DNA of 11,220 nucleotides from an uncultured Clostridia bacterium (lineage in GTDB: Bacteria; Bacillota; Clostridia; Oscillospirales; CAG-272). Under the pieces are notes generated by a model. The model did not search any database and was not told where the DNA came from. It worked only from the letters and a program-made list of their open reading frames with translations. The position numbers were made by a program, and so were the translations under genes. Numbering within the stretch: position 1 is the stretch's first letter; each line of letters opens with the position of its first letter. This document shows, piece after piece, positions 1-6,587 of the stretch. Where the stretch lies: positions 1 through 11,220 of the forward strand of contig CALEJO010000125.1 in the NCBI GenBank assembly GCA_937898155.1. Direction: 5' to 3'.

Positions 1-11
1 TAACCCAGCCG

Positions 12-1649
12 TCAGCTTCCCGCCGTAAAGACGGGAACGCTGTCCGCGCGGATCGCGTAATTCCATTTTCGATCCGGCGTGATGCGATAGGTCGGGAATG
101 CTTCTCCGTCGCAGACCGCCGTTTCCGTGATCTCGCGATCACCCTTCATGCCGAGGCAATAGACCAGCGGGCCGCGCGTGAAATAGACGCCGGGCGCGCT
201 TTTTTCTTTGCGGACGTCGGCGTCTAACGTGACGGCAATCTCCGTGTCTCCCGCAATGTCCAGCTCGGCGTAGCCGTGCCGGACGGTGTAGGGACGGTCA
301 ATGTGCAGTCCCGCGCACCAAGCGGGAATCCGCAGGCGGAGACGGAATGTGCCTTCCGTTTTCACGGAAAGCGAGAGCGAGAGATCGAACGGATACCGCG
401 TCGTTTCCTCGATGGAAAACGCCTGTCCGTTCACCGTTCCCGTCACGCGGCACGGACCGTAGAGCTTGGCGGTCACGGCGTTTTCCGTCACCTGCCACGT
501 GTGAAGCACATAATTCGGCATGATGCGGTTGACGTTGCCCGGGCAACACGCCGTCATCGGGTTCGGCGCAAAGCGCATCCCTTTGTTGCCGCGGCAATAC
601 CACGCGTGCGAGGATTGCCCGTCCATGATGAGTTGATTGCCGCAGGAGAAATATTGCAGGGCACGGAAATCCTCCGTCACACAGCCGATGCCCGCGTTGA
701 AAACGCACCGCTCGATGCGATCGCCATCCGCGGCGTCATCGCGAATGAAATACCGATTTTCCAGTGCCCACGTCATATCGGCGACGTCGCACGTTTCGGC
801 ACATTCGTTGTAAAGCGAGCTGCGGAGCCGCTCCGTCGAGGAGTTCACGCCGGATGGGAGCATATAATAGCGGAAGAGCTTGCGATAGGCGGCGTCCGTC
901 GTGCGCAGATATTCTGTTTTGCCCGTTGCGCGATAGAGCAGTGCGCCGAGCTTCGCGTATTCGTGATAGGAAACGCCGTGGACGTGCATCTTTTTGCCGT
1001 CGGTCAGGCGCCGCGCGCAGAACGTCTCGGCAAATTCCCGCGTCTGCTCCACGTTCGGCGTTTCGTCGAGAAAATGCTCGATTTTTTCATTTTGGCGGCG
1101 ATAGGCGTCCTCCGCCATGTCGAGAAGCGCCCGCCTGCCGGTGTCGGCAAACAGCGCAAGCAGGATTTCCACATTCAAAACGTTTCGCATCTCCGCGTAA
1201 TCAAACGGCACGTTGAGATAATGCCGGATCAGCGCGTCGCGGATGCGCGTGTCGCCGTTATACTCATAAAGCGCGAGGCACGCACGGAAAAAGACCACGT
1301 GCGGCCAGCGCGTGTAGCCGTCCTGATACCTTTTCAGCTGCTTCGGGCCGAGATAGCCGTCCGCGTCGGGGTGCAGAATGACGCGATAGATGCATTCCGC
1401 CGCCTCTTTGATGAGCGCGTCGTCGCGGAGCGCGATCGCCGCGCGCATCCTCCCGTCGATATGATAGGCGGTTTGCTCGTATGGCCACCAGAAAACACCC
1501 GGATAGTCGCCCTCTTCCACGTTCGGATTGCCCCAAAACGACCGATCAAACGGGAAGCCGGCGGCTTCCATATGGCCGGTCAGTCCGGTCATCTGCGTGT
1601 GAAGATACTCCGCAAGCCAGCCGCGTGCGGTGATTTCCGCTTTTTTCAT
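12..1649 (-). CDS. Diverged DUF1680/GH127-type glycoside hydrolase (putative beta-L-arabinofuranosidase family)
   Basis: A 545-residue protein of the DUF1680 (GH127-like) superfamily, which has an alpha/alpha-barrel catalytic domain followed by beta-sandwich domains. Visible family marks are the N-terminal LHTQMTGLTGH stretch (16-26), the ECAETC segment with Glu285 and Cys287, and the Cys368-Cys369 pair in TACCPGN. In characterised GH127 enzymes the equivalent Glu and three Cys bind zinc, and one Cys is the nucleophile. The segment around 328-340 (FRALQYFSCGNQL) fits the DUF1680 subgroup with a QxNQ-like motif rather than HypBA1 itself. I could not place the HypBA1 acid/base Glu with confidence; Glu273 is the nearest candidate. 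The start at 1649 is chosen because GGAGG lies 6 bases upstream; an in-frame ATG 14 codons earlier has no ribosome binding site. No signal peptide is visible, so a cytoplasmic enzyme is inferred. It lies 98 bases after the next GH127 gene with no clear terminator between, so co-transcription is likely. The family is firm; the substrate is not. Confidence 0.85.
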   Translation of the reverse strand: MKKAEITARGWLAEYLHTQMTGLTGHMEAAGFPFDRSFWGNPNVEEGDYPGVFWWPYEQTAYHIDGRMRAAIALRDDALIKEAAECIYRVILHPDADGYLGPKQLKRYQDGYTRWPHVVFFRACLALYEYNGDTRIRDALIRHYLNVPFDYAEMRNVLNVEILLALFADTGRRALLDMAEDAYRRQNEKIEHFLDETPNVEQTREFAETFCARRLTDGKKMHVHGVSYHEYAKLGALLYRATGKTEYLRTTDAAYRKLFRYYMLPSGVNSSTERLRSSLYNECAETCDVADMTWALENRYFIRDDAADGDRIERCVFNAGIGCVTEDFRALQYFSCGNQLIMDGQSSHAWYCRGNKGMRFAPNPMTACCPGNVNRIMPNYVLHTWQVTENAVTAKLYGPCRVTGTVNGQAFSIEETTRYPFDLSLSLSVKTEGTFRLRLRIPAWCAGLHIDRPYTVRHGYAELDIAGDTEIAVTLDADVRKEKSAPGVYFTRGPLVYCLGMKGDREITETAVCDGEAFPTYRITPDRKWNYAIRADSVPVFTAGS

Positions 1650-1747
1650 GCTGTTTCCTCCAAGGTTGATTGATAAAAGCTCTGCTTCCATGGCGAAATA
1701 GAGAGCAAAATCCTAATCGTTCGCCCGATCGTCACAATAGCCCGTTT

Positions 1748-3559
1748 TTATTTGACAAACGTCCAGACCTGCATTTCCTGCACGCCGCGGTTGGCAAAGG
1801 CATAATAGGGGATCAGCGTGGCGCGGAATGGCTCGAAGCTGTCGTGCTTTTCGCTGTAAAGCGGCGCGGCATCGTCTCCGCGTCGGCGAAATGCGCGCAC
1901 GGTCAGACACGGAACGCCGAGCGTTTTATGCGTTTCCTGCCGGAACGCGGCACGGCTGTCCAGCCGGATGTCGCGCAGATAGGCGCCGTTGTCGGCGCTC
2001 TCCATGCAGTAAACGATCGGACCGCGCATGACGGCGTATTTGCCGCAATCGAAATATGCTTCCGGGCGCGCCTCGATATAGACGGGCTTCATCGGGAAGC
2101 GGAACGTCACGGACTCGCCGTCCGCGAGCGTGAAATAGGCATATCCTTTTTCGGTCAAATAGGACGTTTTTGCCCACGCGGGCACGCGGATCGCCAGCTT
2201 GACCGTGCCGCCGTCGGCGCGGAGCGTCACGGCGCCGTCTTTCGGAAAGCGCGTTTTCATTTCCACGGTCACAGGCTTGCCGTCGCGGGCAACGCGGATC
2301 TTTGACGGAATGTATTGATGGATGCAAAGCACGTCTTCGTATTCGGACGCGACGTAATTTTCGACCGAGGAAAGATAGCGCACGATGTTGGGCGGACAAC
2401 AGGAGCAGCCGAAGACCTCGCTTCTCTGCATCTGCGGCCAATGCATGGGCTTGCCGGAAAGGTATCGGCTCGTGTCGCGGTTGGGCAGATACGGGATGAT
2501 TTCGAGCGGATTTTCATAGAAAAACGACTTGCCGTCGAGAGAGACGGAAGAAAGCCCGTTATAGAGAACGCGCTCCACCACGTCGGAATAGCGGCTGTCC
2601 GGTCCGAAGCGGAGCATCCGATTCGCAAAAAAAGCAAGTCCGATCGAAGCACAACTCTCCGTATAGGCGAGAAGATTGCACAGATCGTAATCCATCGTGA
2701 ACGCCTCACCGAACGAGGACGAACCGATGCCGCCGGTCACATACATTTTCTTTGAGACGATGTTATCGAAGATCGCCTCACAGGCGGTCTTCATCGCCTC
2801 GTCGCCGGTCAGGTAAGCGACGTCCGCCATCGCGGAATAGAGATAGACGGCGCGCACGGCGTGCCCTTCTGCCGTCCGTTGCTCCCTCACGGGGAGATGA
2901 GACTGAAAATGTTTGTTTTCCGCCTCGCTTTTGCCGTCCGTATCGCAGGTGCCGCGCAGGTCGAGAAATTTTTGCGCCATCTCAAAATAGCGTTTTTCAC
3001 CCGTGCATTGCCACAGACGAACGAGCGCAAGCTCGATTTCTTCATGCCCCGGCGTGCGGAAACCGGTGTCCGCGTCGAGGAAAAAGCGCTTTTCGATATA
3101 ATCCGCATAGCGGCACATGGCATCGAGAAGCTTCTTTTTGCCCGTCGCCTCGTAATACGCCACAGCCGCCTCCATCAGATGGCCGGCGCAGTAAAGCTCG
3201 TGGCAGTCCCGATCCGTAAAGCGCTTTTCGGGCGCGACCACGGTGAAATAGATGTTGAAATAGCCGTCCTCGCCTTGATTTTTCACGAGGTCGTCAATGA
3301 CCGCGTCCGCGAGCTTTTCGAGGCGTGGCTCACGTTTTTTCGCGGTCAGATACGCCACGCCCTCGATCCATTTGGCGACGTCGGAGTCCCAGAAAAAGTG
3401 CGGCTTTTGCGCCATGCCCTCTTTCCAGTCGCAACGGAATGCGCCGATGCGTCCCGTATCGGCGAAGCGGCGATAGACCGCCATAGCGGTCGTTTTTCGC
3501 ACCATATTTTCTTTTTCCTTCCAAAAACCGCCCGTGATCGTGATATTCCGATAATCCAT
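1748..3559 (-). CDS. GH127 beta-L-arabinofuranosidase (HypBA1-like)
   Basis: A 603-residue GH127 (DUF1680) enzyme expected to release beta-L-arabinofuranose from short arabinosides such as those of hydroxyproline-rich plant glycoproteins. The motifs fit HypBA1 of Bifidobacterium longum: GEAFT with Glu285 as probable acid/base, ESC with Glu301 and Cys303, and CSCCPPN with Cys385, Cys387 and Cys388. The last two correspond to the zinc-bound Cys pair that includes the nucleophile. His233 in EGHAVRA matches a substrate-contacting His. Spacing between Glu285, Glu301 and Cys303 is the same as in HypBA1. The length is slightly below the usual 640-660. The start at 3559 has AGGAG about 7 bases upstream. 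An in-frame ATG 23 codons earlier sits in a leader hairpin loop with no well-placed ribosome binding site, so it was not used. No signal peptide is seen, suggesting cytoplasmic action on imported sugar. It is probably the first gene of a two-gene operon with the diverged paralogue downstream. Exact linkage specificity is inferred. Confidence 0.92.
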   Translation of the reverse strand: MDYRNITITGGFWKEKENMVRKTTAMAVYRRFADTGRIGAFRCDWKEGMAQKPHFFWDSDVAKWIEGVAYLTAKKREPRLEKLADAVIDDLVKNQGEDGYFNIYFTVVAPEKRFTDRDCHELYCAGHLMEAAVAYYEATGKKKLLDAMCRYADYIEKRFFLDADTGFRTPGHEEIELALVRLWQCTGEKRYFEMAQKFLDLRGTCDTDGKSEAENKHFQSHLPVREQRTAEGHAVRAVYLYSAMADVAYLTGDEAMKTACEAIFDNIVSKKMYVTGGIGSSSFGEAFTMDYDLCNLLAYTESCASIGLAFFANRMLRFGPDSRYSDVVERVLYNGLSSVSLDGKSFFYENPLEIIPYLPNRDTSRYLSGKPMHWPQMQRSEVFGCSCCPPNIVRYLSSVENYVASEYEDVLCIHQYIPSKIRVARDGKPVTVEMKTRFPKDGAVTLRADGGTVKLAIRVPAWAKTSYLTEKGYAYFTLADGESVTFRFPMKPVYIEARPEAYFDCGKYAVMRGPIVYCMESADNGAYLRDIRLDSRAAFRQETHKTLGVPCLTVRAFRRRGDDAAPLYSEKHDSFEPFRATLIPYYAFANRGVQEMQVWTFVK

Positions 3560-3611
3560 TGTGCTCTCCTTTTGTCCGTCCGAAAACTTCTTGCTTGGAT
3601 CCTTTGCCGCT

Positions 3612-3637
3612 CGCCCGACGCGTGTCATATTCGGGCG
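3612..3637 (-). promoter_or_regulatory. Leader hairpin of the GH127 transcript
   Basis: Seven-base arms, CGCCCGA and TCGGGCG on the minus strand, enclose a 12-base loop in the predicted 5' leader of the GH127 gene. The loop contains an ATG in frame with the enzyme. The hairpin lacks a following T-run, so it is not an obvious terminator; it could stabilise the mRNA or be incidental to high GC content. Confidence 0.4.
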
Positions 3638-3653
3638 GCGTGACCTCCTGTTC

Positions 3654-3682
3654 AATATAACATATACCGCTCCGCAAGTCAA
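3654..3682 (-). promoter_or_regulatory. SigA promoter for the GH127 operon
   Basis: On the minus strand, TTGACT (3677-3682) and TATATT (3654-3659) are separated by 17 bases. Transcription would start near 3647, giving a leader of about 88 nt before the enzyme start at 3559. It faces away from the promoter of the kinase-like gene at 3739-3767, so the two promoters share one upstream region. Confidence 0.8.
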
Positions 3683-3701
3683 CCTCGGCGAGGAGAAACC
3701 G

Positions 3702-3729
3702 TCAAAAAATTTTGAGGAAAGCGCTCCCC
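3702..3729. promoter_or_regulatory. Candidate operator region between divergent promoters
   Basis: Two dyads lie side by side between the divergent promoters. The first is TCAAAA-AA-TTTTGA (3702-3715), a perfect six-base inverted repeat with a two-base centre. The second is GGAAAGCGCTCCCC (3716-3729), an imperfect palindrome around AGCGCT that resembles a LacI-family or cre-type site. Both lie upstream of both -35 boxes, a position more typical of activator binding or looping than of simple blocking. No regulator gene is in the window, so the assignment is only inference. Confidence 0.3.
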
Positions 3730-3738
3730 CGATCCGCA

Positions 3739-3767
3739 TTGACTTCTGTTCGGAACGGTGATATACT
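3739..3767 (+). promoter_or_regulatory. SigA promoter for the P-loop kinase-like gene
   Basis: TTGACT (3739-3744) and TATACT (3762-3767) are spaced by 17 bases. The predicted start near 3774 leaves a leader of about 110 nt before the ATG at 3886. Most of that leader is GC-rich like the host genome, and only its last part (from about 3857) becomes AT-rich like the gene itself. No known riboswitch motif was recognised in it. Confidence 0.75.
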
Positions 3768-3856
3768 GAAAGCGCACACAGGGAAATTTTCGGGCGATCG
3801 TAGAGGAAGTCAAGCGCGTCGGAGCATACCGATAACGTCCGCTCTTTACAGCTGAG

Positions 3857-3885
3857 GACAAATCAGAATTTGTGGAGGAGAAAAA
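3857..3885 (+). repeat. 29-base palindromic repeat, left copy
   Basis: This copy ends at the base before the ATG of the kinase-like gene and contains its ribosome binding site (GGAGGAG). It forms a hairpin with arms ACAAAT and ATTTGT. It aligns without gaps to 4385-4413 just after the stop codon, with 22 of 29 positions identical: GACAAATC, TTTGT, GAG and a terminal run of five A are shared, and the four-base loop differs completely. It may be a boundary of an acquired segment or a hairpin controlling translation. Confidence 0.5.
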
Positions 3886-4383
3886 ATGAAAACATTGTAT
3901 TTGATTGGCGGCACTATGGGAGTTGGAAAGACAACTGTATGTCAGCAGTTGAAAAAGGAACTTGATAAAGCCGTATTTTTGGATGGCGATTGGTGTTGGG
4001 ATGCCAATCCGTTTCAGGTCACGGAAGAAACGAAGTTAATGGTGCTTCGTAATATTTGCTTTCTGCTTAACAGTTTTCTTCATTGTTCCGCCTATGAAAA
4101 CGTGATTTTCTGTTGGGTAATGCACGAACAGTCAATCATCGATACGATACTCCATGCTTTAGATACAGAGAACTGCAAGGTTGTCAAAGTATCATTGACG
4201 GTAGATGAAAACAATTTGCGAAGCAGATTGCAGGCCGATGTGAATAACGGACTTCGTACCGATGATGTGATCGAAAGAAGCATTGCAAGAATCGGAATGT
4301 ATCAAAAGCTTGATACTGTAAAAATAGACACGAGCAATAAAGCAGTCTGTGAAATCACTAATGAGATAAAGATACATGGATAA
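3886..4383 (+). CDS. Small P-loop kinase-like protein (AAA family ATPase / nucleotide kinase type)
   Basis: A 165-residue protein with a Walker A motif GTMGVGKT (9-16) directly after a hydrophobic first strand, as in small P-loop kinases. FLDGDWCW (31-38) offers acidic residues Asp33 and Asp35 where related kinases bind the phosphate acceptor. Arg112, Arg114 and Arg124 lie in a lid-like region, and KIDTSN (146-151) forms a final strand. This belongs to a widespread Bacillota group usually named AAA family ATPase or nucleotide kinase; its true substrate is unknown. The start follows GGAGGAG with ideal spacing. Codon use is distinctly AT-rich (many AAT, TTT, GAT and AAA codons), unlike the GC-rich genes on both sides, which suggests horizontal transfer. 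It is bracketed by two related palindromic repeats and ends at a shared bidirectional terminator. A link to sugar use or to resistance is not shown by the sequence. Confidence 0.85.
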   Translation: MKTLYLIGGTMGVGKTTVCQQLKKELDKAVFLDGDWCWDANPFQVTEETKLMVLRNICFLLNSFLHCSAYENVIFCWVMHEQSIIDTILHALDTENCKVVKVSLTVDENNLRSRLQADVNNGLRTDDVIERSIARIGMYQKLDTVKIDTSNKAVCEITNEIKIHG

Positions 4384-4384
4384 C

Positions 4385-4413
4385 GACAAATCCCGGTTTG
4401 TCGAGATGAAAAA
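4385..4413 (+). repeat. 29-base palindromic repeat, right copy
   Basis: This copy begins two bases after the stop codon of the kinase-like gene. With the preceding C it forms a perfect seven-base hairpin, CGACAAA and TTTGTCG, around a six-base loop. It aligns ungapped with 3857-3885 at 22 of 29 positions. No T-run follows on the plus strand, so it is unlikely to be a terminator by itself; a true terminator follows at 4415-4453. Confidence 0.5.
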
Positions 4414-4414
4414 T

Positions 4415-4458
4415 ACCCGCCGAAGTGGAAAGCAGATTTCTTTTTCGGCGGGTTTCTT
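4415..4458. terminator. Bidirectional terminator between converging genes
   Basis: Ten-base arms, ACCCGCCGAA (4415-4424) and TTCGGCGGGT (4444-4453), enclose a smaller GAAA/TTTC stem. On the plus strand TTTCTT follows, serving the kinase-like gene. On the minus strand the stem is followed by ATTTTTC, serving the fucosidase gene that ends 60 bases away. One hairpin therefore appears to stop both converging transcripts. Confidence 0.85.
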
Positions 4459-4513
4459 ATGTCATAAAACTTTCTTGTGCGGCTATCTCGTTTGAACAGG
4501 TCTGTTTTTTTGA

Positions 4514-5725
4514 TTATGAGAACGCGGCGAAGGAGAGAATCTCGGGCGTGCCGTCCGCCTCGGTGATTTCCAGCCGGAAACGCGGACAACGTGTCTCCGG
4601 GACGGGAATGATCCGTTTTCTGCCGATGCTGTGCCCCTCGCAGAGGAGAAAATTCCAGTCCGCGTAAGGATATTTGGAGGGAATGGTCGCATAGAGCTTC
4701 CATCCCTTGATCATCGCGCCGCCGCAGAGGTTTTCTTCGATGATCAGACGTTTTACCCGCGGCAAATACATCGTGTCCTTGATTTCCGTTTGGTATTTTT
4801 CTCTGGAATAGCAGAGAGTCCAGACGTTCCCCTCGCGGGTGAGGCAGTCCATGCCGCACGGGGAAGCGGTGAGCGCCGTGACCGCCGCGCGGAATTCCCG
4901 CAACCGTGCTTCGTCGGCTTGTTCAAGATGTCCGTTCGGCGCGGGCGCGAGATTGAGAAGCATGGCGGCACCTCTGCCGACGCCCGTCTCATACATTCCG
5001 ACAAGCTCCCCAACGGATTTGATCGTATAGGCGTTGTCCTCCCAAAACCAGCTGTCTCGCATCCGCAGGTCGCCCTCCAAACAGACAAAAGAACCATTTT
5101 TATCATTTGTCATGTCATAGGGAACGTAGCAATCCTCGTTTCCGATGCCGCGCACGTCATCGCCCATCACGAGCAGATCGGGTTGTAGCGAGCGGACGTA
5201 GCCGAGGATGCCGGACGCGTCGTATCCGTTCGGGAAGCCGCCGTCAAACCAAAGATAGTCGATCTTGCCGTAGCGCCCGTCGAGCAGCTCGCCGAGCTGA
5301 CCGCGATAATAGCGATCGGCGGCCGCTTGATCGGAAAAATCAATTCTGTCGCCCCATTCCTTGGGGGAATAGTAAAGCCCGCAGGCGATCCCGTTTTCAT
5401 GGCACGCTTCGGTGAAGAGTGCCACCGCGTCGCCTTTGCCGCCCATCCATGGCGACTGCGCCACGGAATAGGTCGAATACGCGGACTGCCACATCGCAAA
5501 TCCGTCGTGATGCTTGGTCGTCATCACGGCAAATTGCGCGCCCGCCGCTTTCGCGGTCTTGATCCAACCGTTCGGATCAAAGTCCTCCGGCAAAAAGCCA
5601 TCGGCGGGCATGGGAACGCCGTCCCAGTCATGATGACCGTGATGAAACGTGCGGATGCCATAATGAAAAAAGATGCCGAATTCCCATGAAAGATATTTCT
5701 TTTGCCGTTCCGTCACCGTGTGCAT
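4514..5725 (-). CDS. GH29 alpha-L-fucosidase (probable subfamily B type)
   Basis: A 403-residue glycoside hydrolase family 29 enzyme, expected to remove terminal alpha-L-fucose by a retaining mechanism. Visible signatures are FGIFFHYG (16-23), the TTKHHDGFAMWQS block (69-81), and YLWFDGG (157-163), in which Asp161 is the likely nucleophile. The RGAAMLLNLAP stretch (251-261) matches the GH29 barrel end. The C-terminal part (about 315-403), with GHSIGRKRI and a final PEILSFAAF, resembles the beta-sandwich domain common in the alpha-1,3/1,4-specific subfamily. The acid/base residue is not certain; Glu218 is a candidate. The start is placed at 5725 because GGAGG lies 7 bases upstream; a nearer in-frame ATG is too close to it. 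No signal peptide is seen, so the enzyme is probably cytoplasmic and acts on imported oligosaccharides. It has its own promoter and terminator and is separate from the GH127 pair. Confidence 0.93.
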   Translation of the reverse strand: MHTVTERQKKYLSWEFGIFFHYGIRTFHHGHHDWDGVPMPADGFLPEDFDPNGWIKTAKAAGAQFAVMTTKHHDGFAMWQSAYSTYSVAQSPWMGGKGDAVALFTEACHENGIACGLYYSPKEWGDRIDFSDQAAADRYYRGQLGELLDGRYGKIDYLWFDGGFPNGYDASGILGYVRSLQPDLLVMGDDVRGIGNEDCYVPYDMTNDKNGSFVCLEGDLRMRDSWFWEDNAYTIKSVGELVGMYETGVGRGAAMLLNLAPAPNGHLEQADEARLREFRAAVTALTASPCGMDCLTREGNVWTLCYSREKYQTEIKDTMYLPRVKRLIIEENLCGGAMIKGWKLYATIPSKYPYADWNFLLCEGHSIGRKRIIPVPETRCPRFRLEITEADGTPEILSFAAFS

Positions 5726-5756
5726 TGCCATGCCTCCGAAGATTTTTTCCTCTGTC

Positions 5757-5785
5757 AGTATACCATCCGTTGCCGTCTCTGTCAA
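5757..5785 (-). promoter_or_regulatory. SigA promoter for the fucosidase gene
   Basis: On the minus strand TTGACA (5780-5785) and TATACT (5757-5762) are spaced by 17 bases. The predicted start near 5750 gives a short leader of about 25 nt. The promoter lies only about 10 bases beyond the rpsR terminator hairpin, so the fucosidase should be insulated from the ribosomal operon. No clear operator dyad was seen here. Confidence 0.85.
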
Positions 5786-5795
5786 CGAAAAACGA

Positions 5796-5827
5796 AAAAA
5801 GACTTGCCCGCTCGGGCAAGTCTTTTT
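5796..5827 (-). terminator. Terminator of the rpsF-ssb-rpsR operon
   Basis: A perfect 15-base inverted repeat, AAAAAGACTTGCCCG with its complement at 5813-5827, has two bases between arms and runs of A and T at its ends. On the minus strand it begins 9 bases after the rpsR stop codon and ends in a run of T. It could work in both directions, but no plus-strand gene reaches it. Confidence 0.92.
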
Positions 5828-5836
5828 GTCTTCCTC

Positions 5837-6088
5837 TTAGTCGCTGATGAAGGGAAGCAGCGCGACGTGGCGTGCTCTCTTGATCGCTTCGGTGAGTTCT
5901 CTCTGATGTTTTGCGCAGGTGCCGGTGACTCTGCGGGGCAGAATCTTCGAGCGCTCGGAAATGAACTTTCTGAGTCTGGCAACATCCTTGTAGTCAATCG
6001 TCTCTACCTTCTCCGCGCAGAACACGCAGACTTTTTTTCTTCTGTGCATTGCGCCATTCGGGCGAGCCGGTCTTTGCTCTCTATCCAT
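5837..6088 (-). CDS. rpsR: 30S ribosomal protein S18
   Basis: An 83-residue S18, a small-subunit protein that binds 16S rRNA next to S6 on the platform. The typical S18 core is clear: IDYKDVARLRKFISERSKILPRR is split here into IDYKDVARL (31-39) and RKFISERSKILPRR (40-53), followed by TGTCAKHQREL (55-65) and the end FISD. Cys21, Cys24, Cys58 and His61 form a CxxC...CxxH set, so this is the zinc-ribbon (C+) form of S18, while many bacteria carry the zinc-free form. AAGGAGG sits 10 bases upstream of the start. It is the last gene of the rpsF-ssb-rpsR operon, 43 bases after ssb, and is followed by a strong terminator. Confidence 0.97.
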   Translation of the reverse strand: MDREQRPARPNGAMHRRKKVCVFCAEKVETIDYKDVARLRKFISERSKILPRRVTGTCAKHQRELTEAIKRARHVALLPFISD

Positions 6089-6131
6089 AATGATGAAACC
6101 TCCTTATAGAATATAGTGAATTCCGCGTTCC

Positions 6132-6563
6132 TCAGAACGGGAGATCGTCGTCGCCGGGAACTTCTTCAAATTTCGGCGCGTCGGCAGGCACGTTCGAGAA
6201 CGAAGGCACCTGATAATCGTCCACTCTCTGGGAATCGCTCTTGCGCTCCACGAAGTTTGCTTCGTCGGCAATCACTTCGGTCGCGTAGCGTTTGGAACCG
6301 TCTTGCGCGGTCCAGCTTCTGGATTGCAGGGAACCGCAGATGCAAATGGCATTGCCCTTTTTGAAATACTTCGAAATAAATTCGGCGGTATTGCGCCATG
6401 CCACGATATTGATAAAATCGCTTTGCGCCTGTTCACCTGCTTTGGAATATTTGCGCGTCACACCGATGGAGAACGAGCAAACACTCACGCCGGTCGGGGT
6501 CTGTTTGAGTTCGGGATCCGCGGTCAGATGACCGATCAGGATCACTTTGTTCAGACTTGCCAT
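6132..6563 (-). CDS. ssb: Single-stranded DNA-binding protein
   Basis: A 143-residue SSB that coats single-stranded DNA during replication, repair and recombination. The OB-fold domain covers about residues 1-105, with the usual start MASLNKVILIGHLTADPE, the FINIVAWRNTAEFISKYFKKG segment (in two parts near 50-70), and the strand ending in ATEVIADE. A short variable linker (about 108-133) leads to the acidic tip DDDLPF, the conserved docking peptide for partner proteins. The linker is short for an SSB. AGGAGG precedes the start by about 9 bases. The gene lies between rpsF (24-base gap) and rpsR, the standard Bacillota order, so it is expressed together with the S6 and S18 genes. Confidence 0.97.
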   Translation of the reverse strand: MASLNKVILIGHLTADPELKQTPTGVSVCSFSIGVTRKYSKAGEQAQSDFINIVAWRNTAEFISKYFKKGNAICICGSLQSRSWTAQDGSKRYATEVIADEANFVERKSDSQRVDDYQVPSFSNVPADAPKFEEVPGDDDLPF

Positions 6564-6587
6564 TTTGTTGATTCCTCCTTTTCCGGA

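Noticed and set aside
276..1673. Long open frame on the plus strand (465 codons) opposite the diverged GH127-type gene
   Set aside because: It lies fully antisense to a gene with clear family motifs; its product is rich in Arg, His and Ala without any recognisable domain, as expected of a shadow frame in GC-rich DNA.
3774..3856. Possible remnant of a protein gene in the GC-rich part of the kinase leader (a short frame ending VEEVKRVGAYR)
   Set aside because: Only about a dozen plausible residues, no family recognised, and the region is explained as an untranslated leader.
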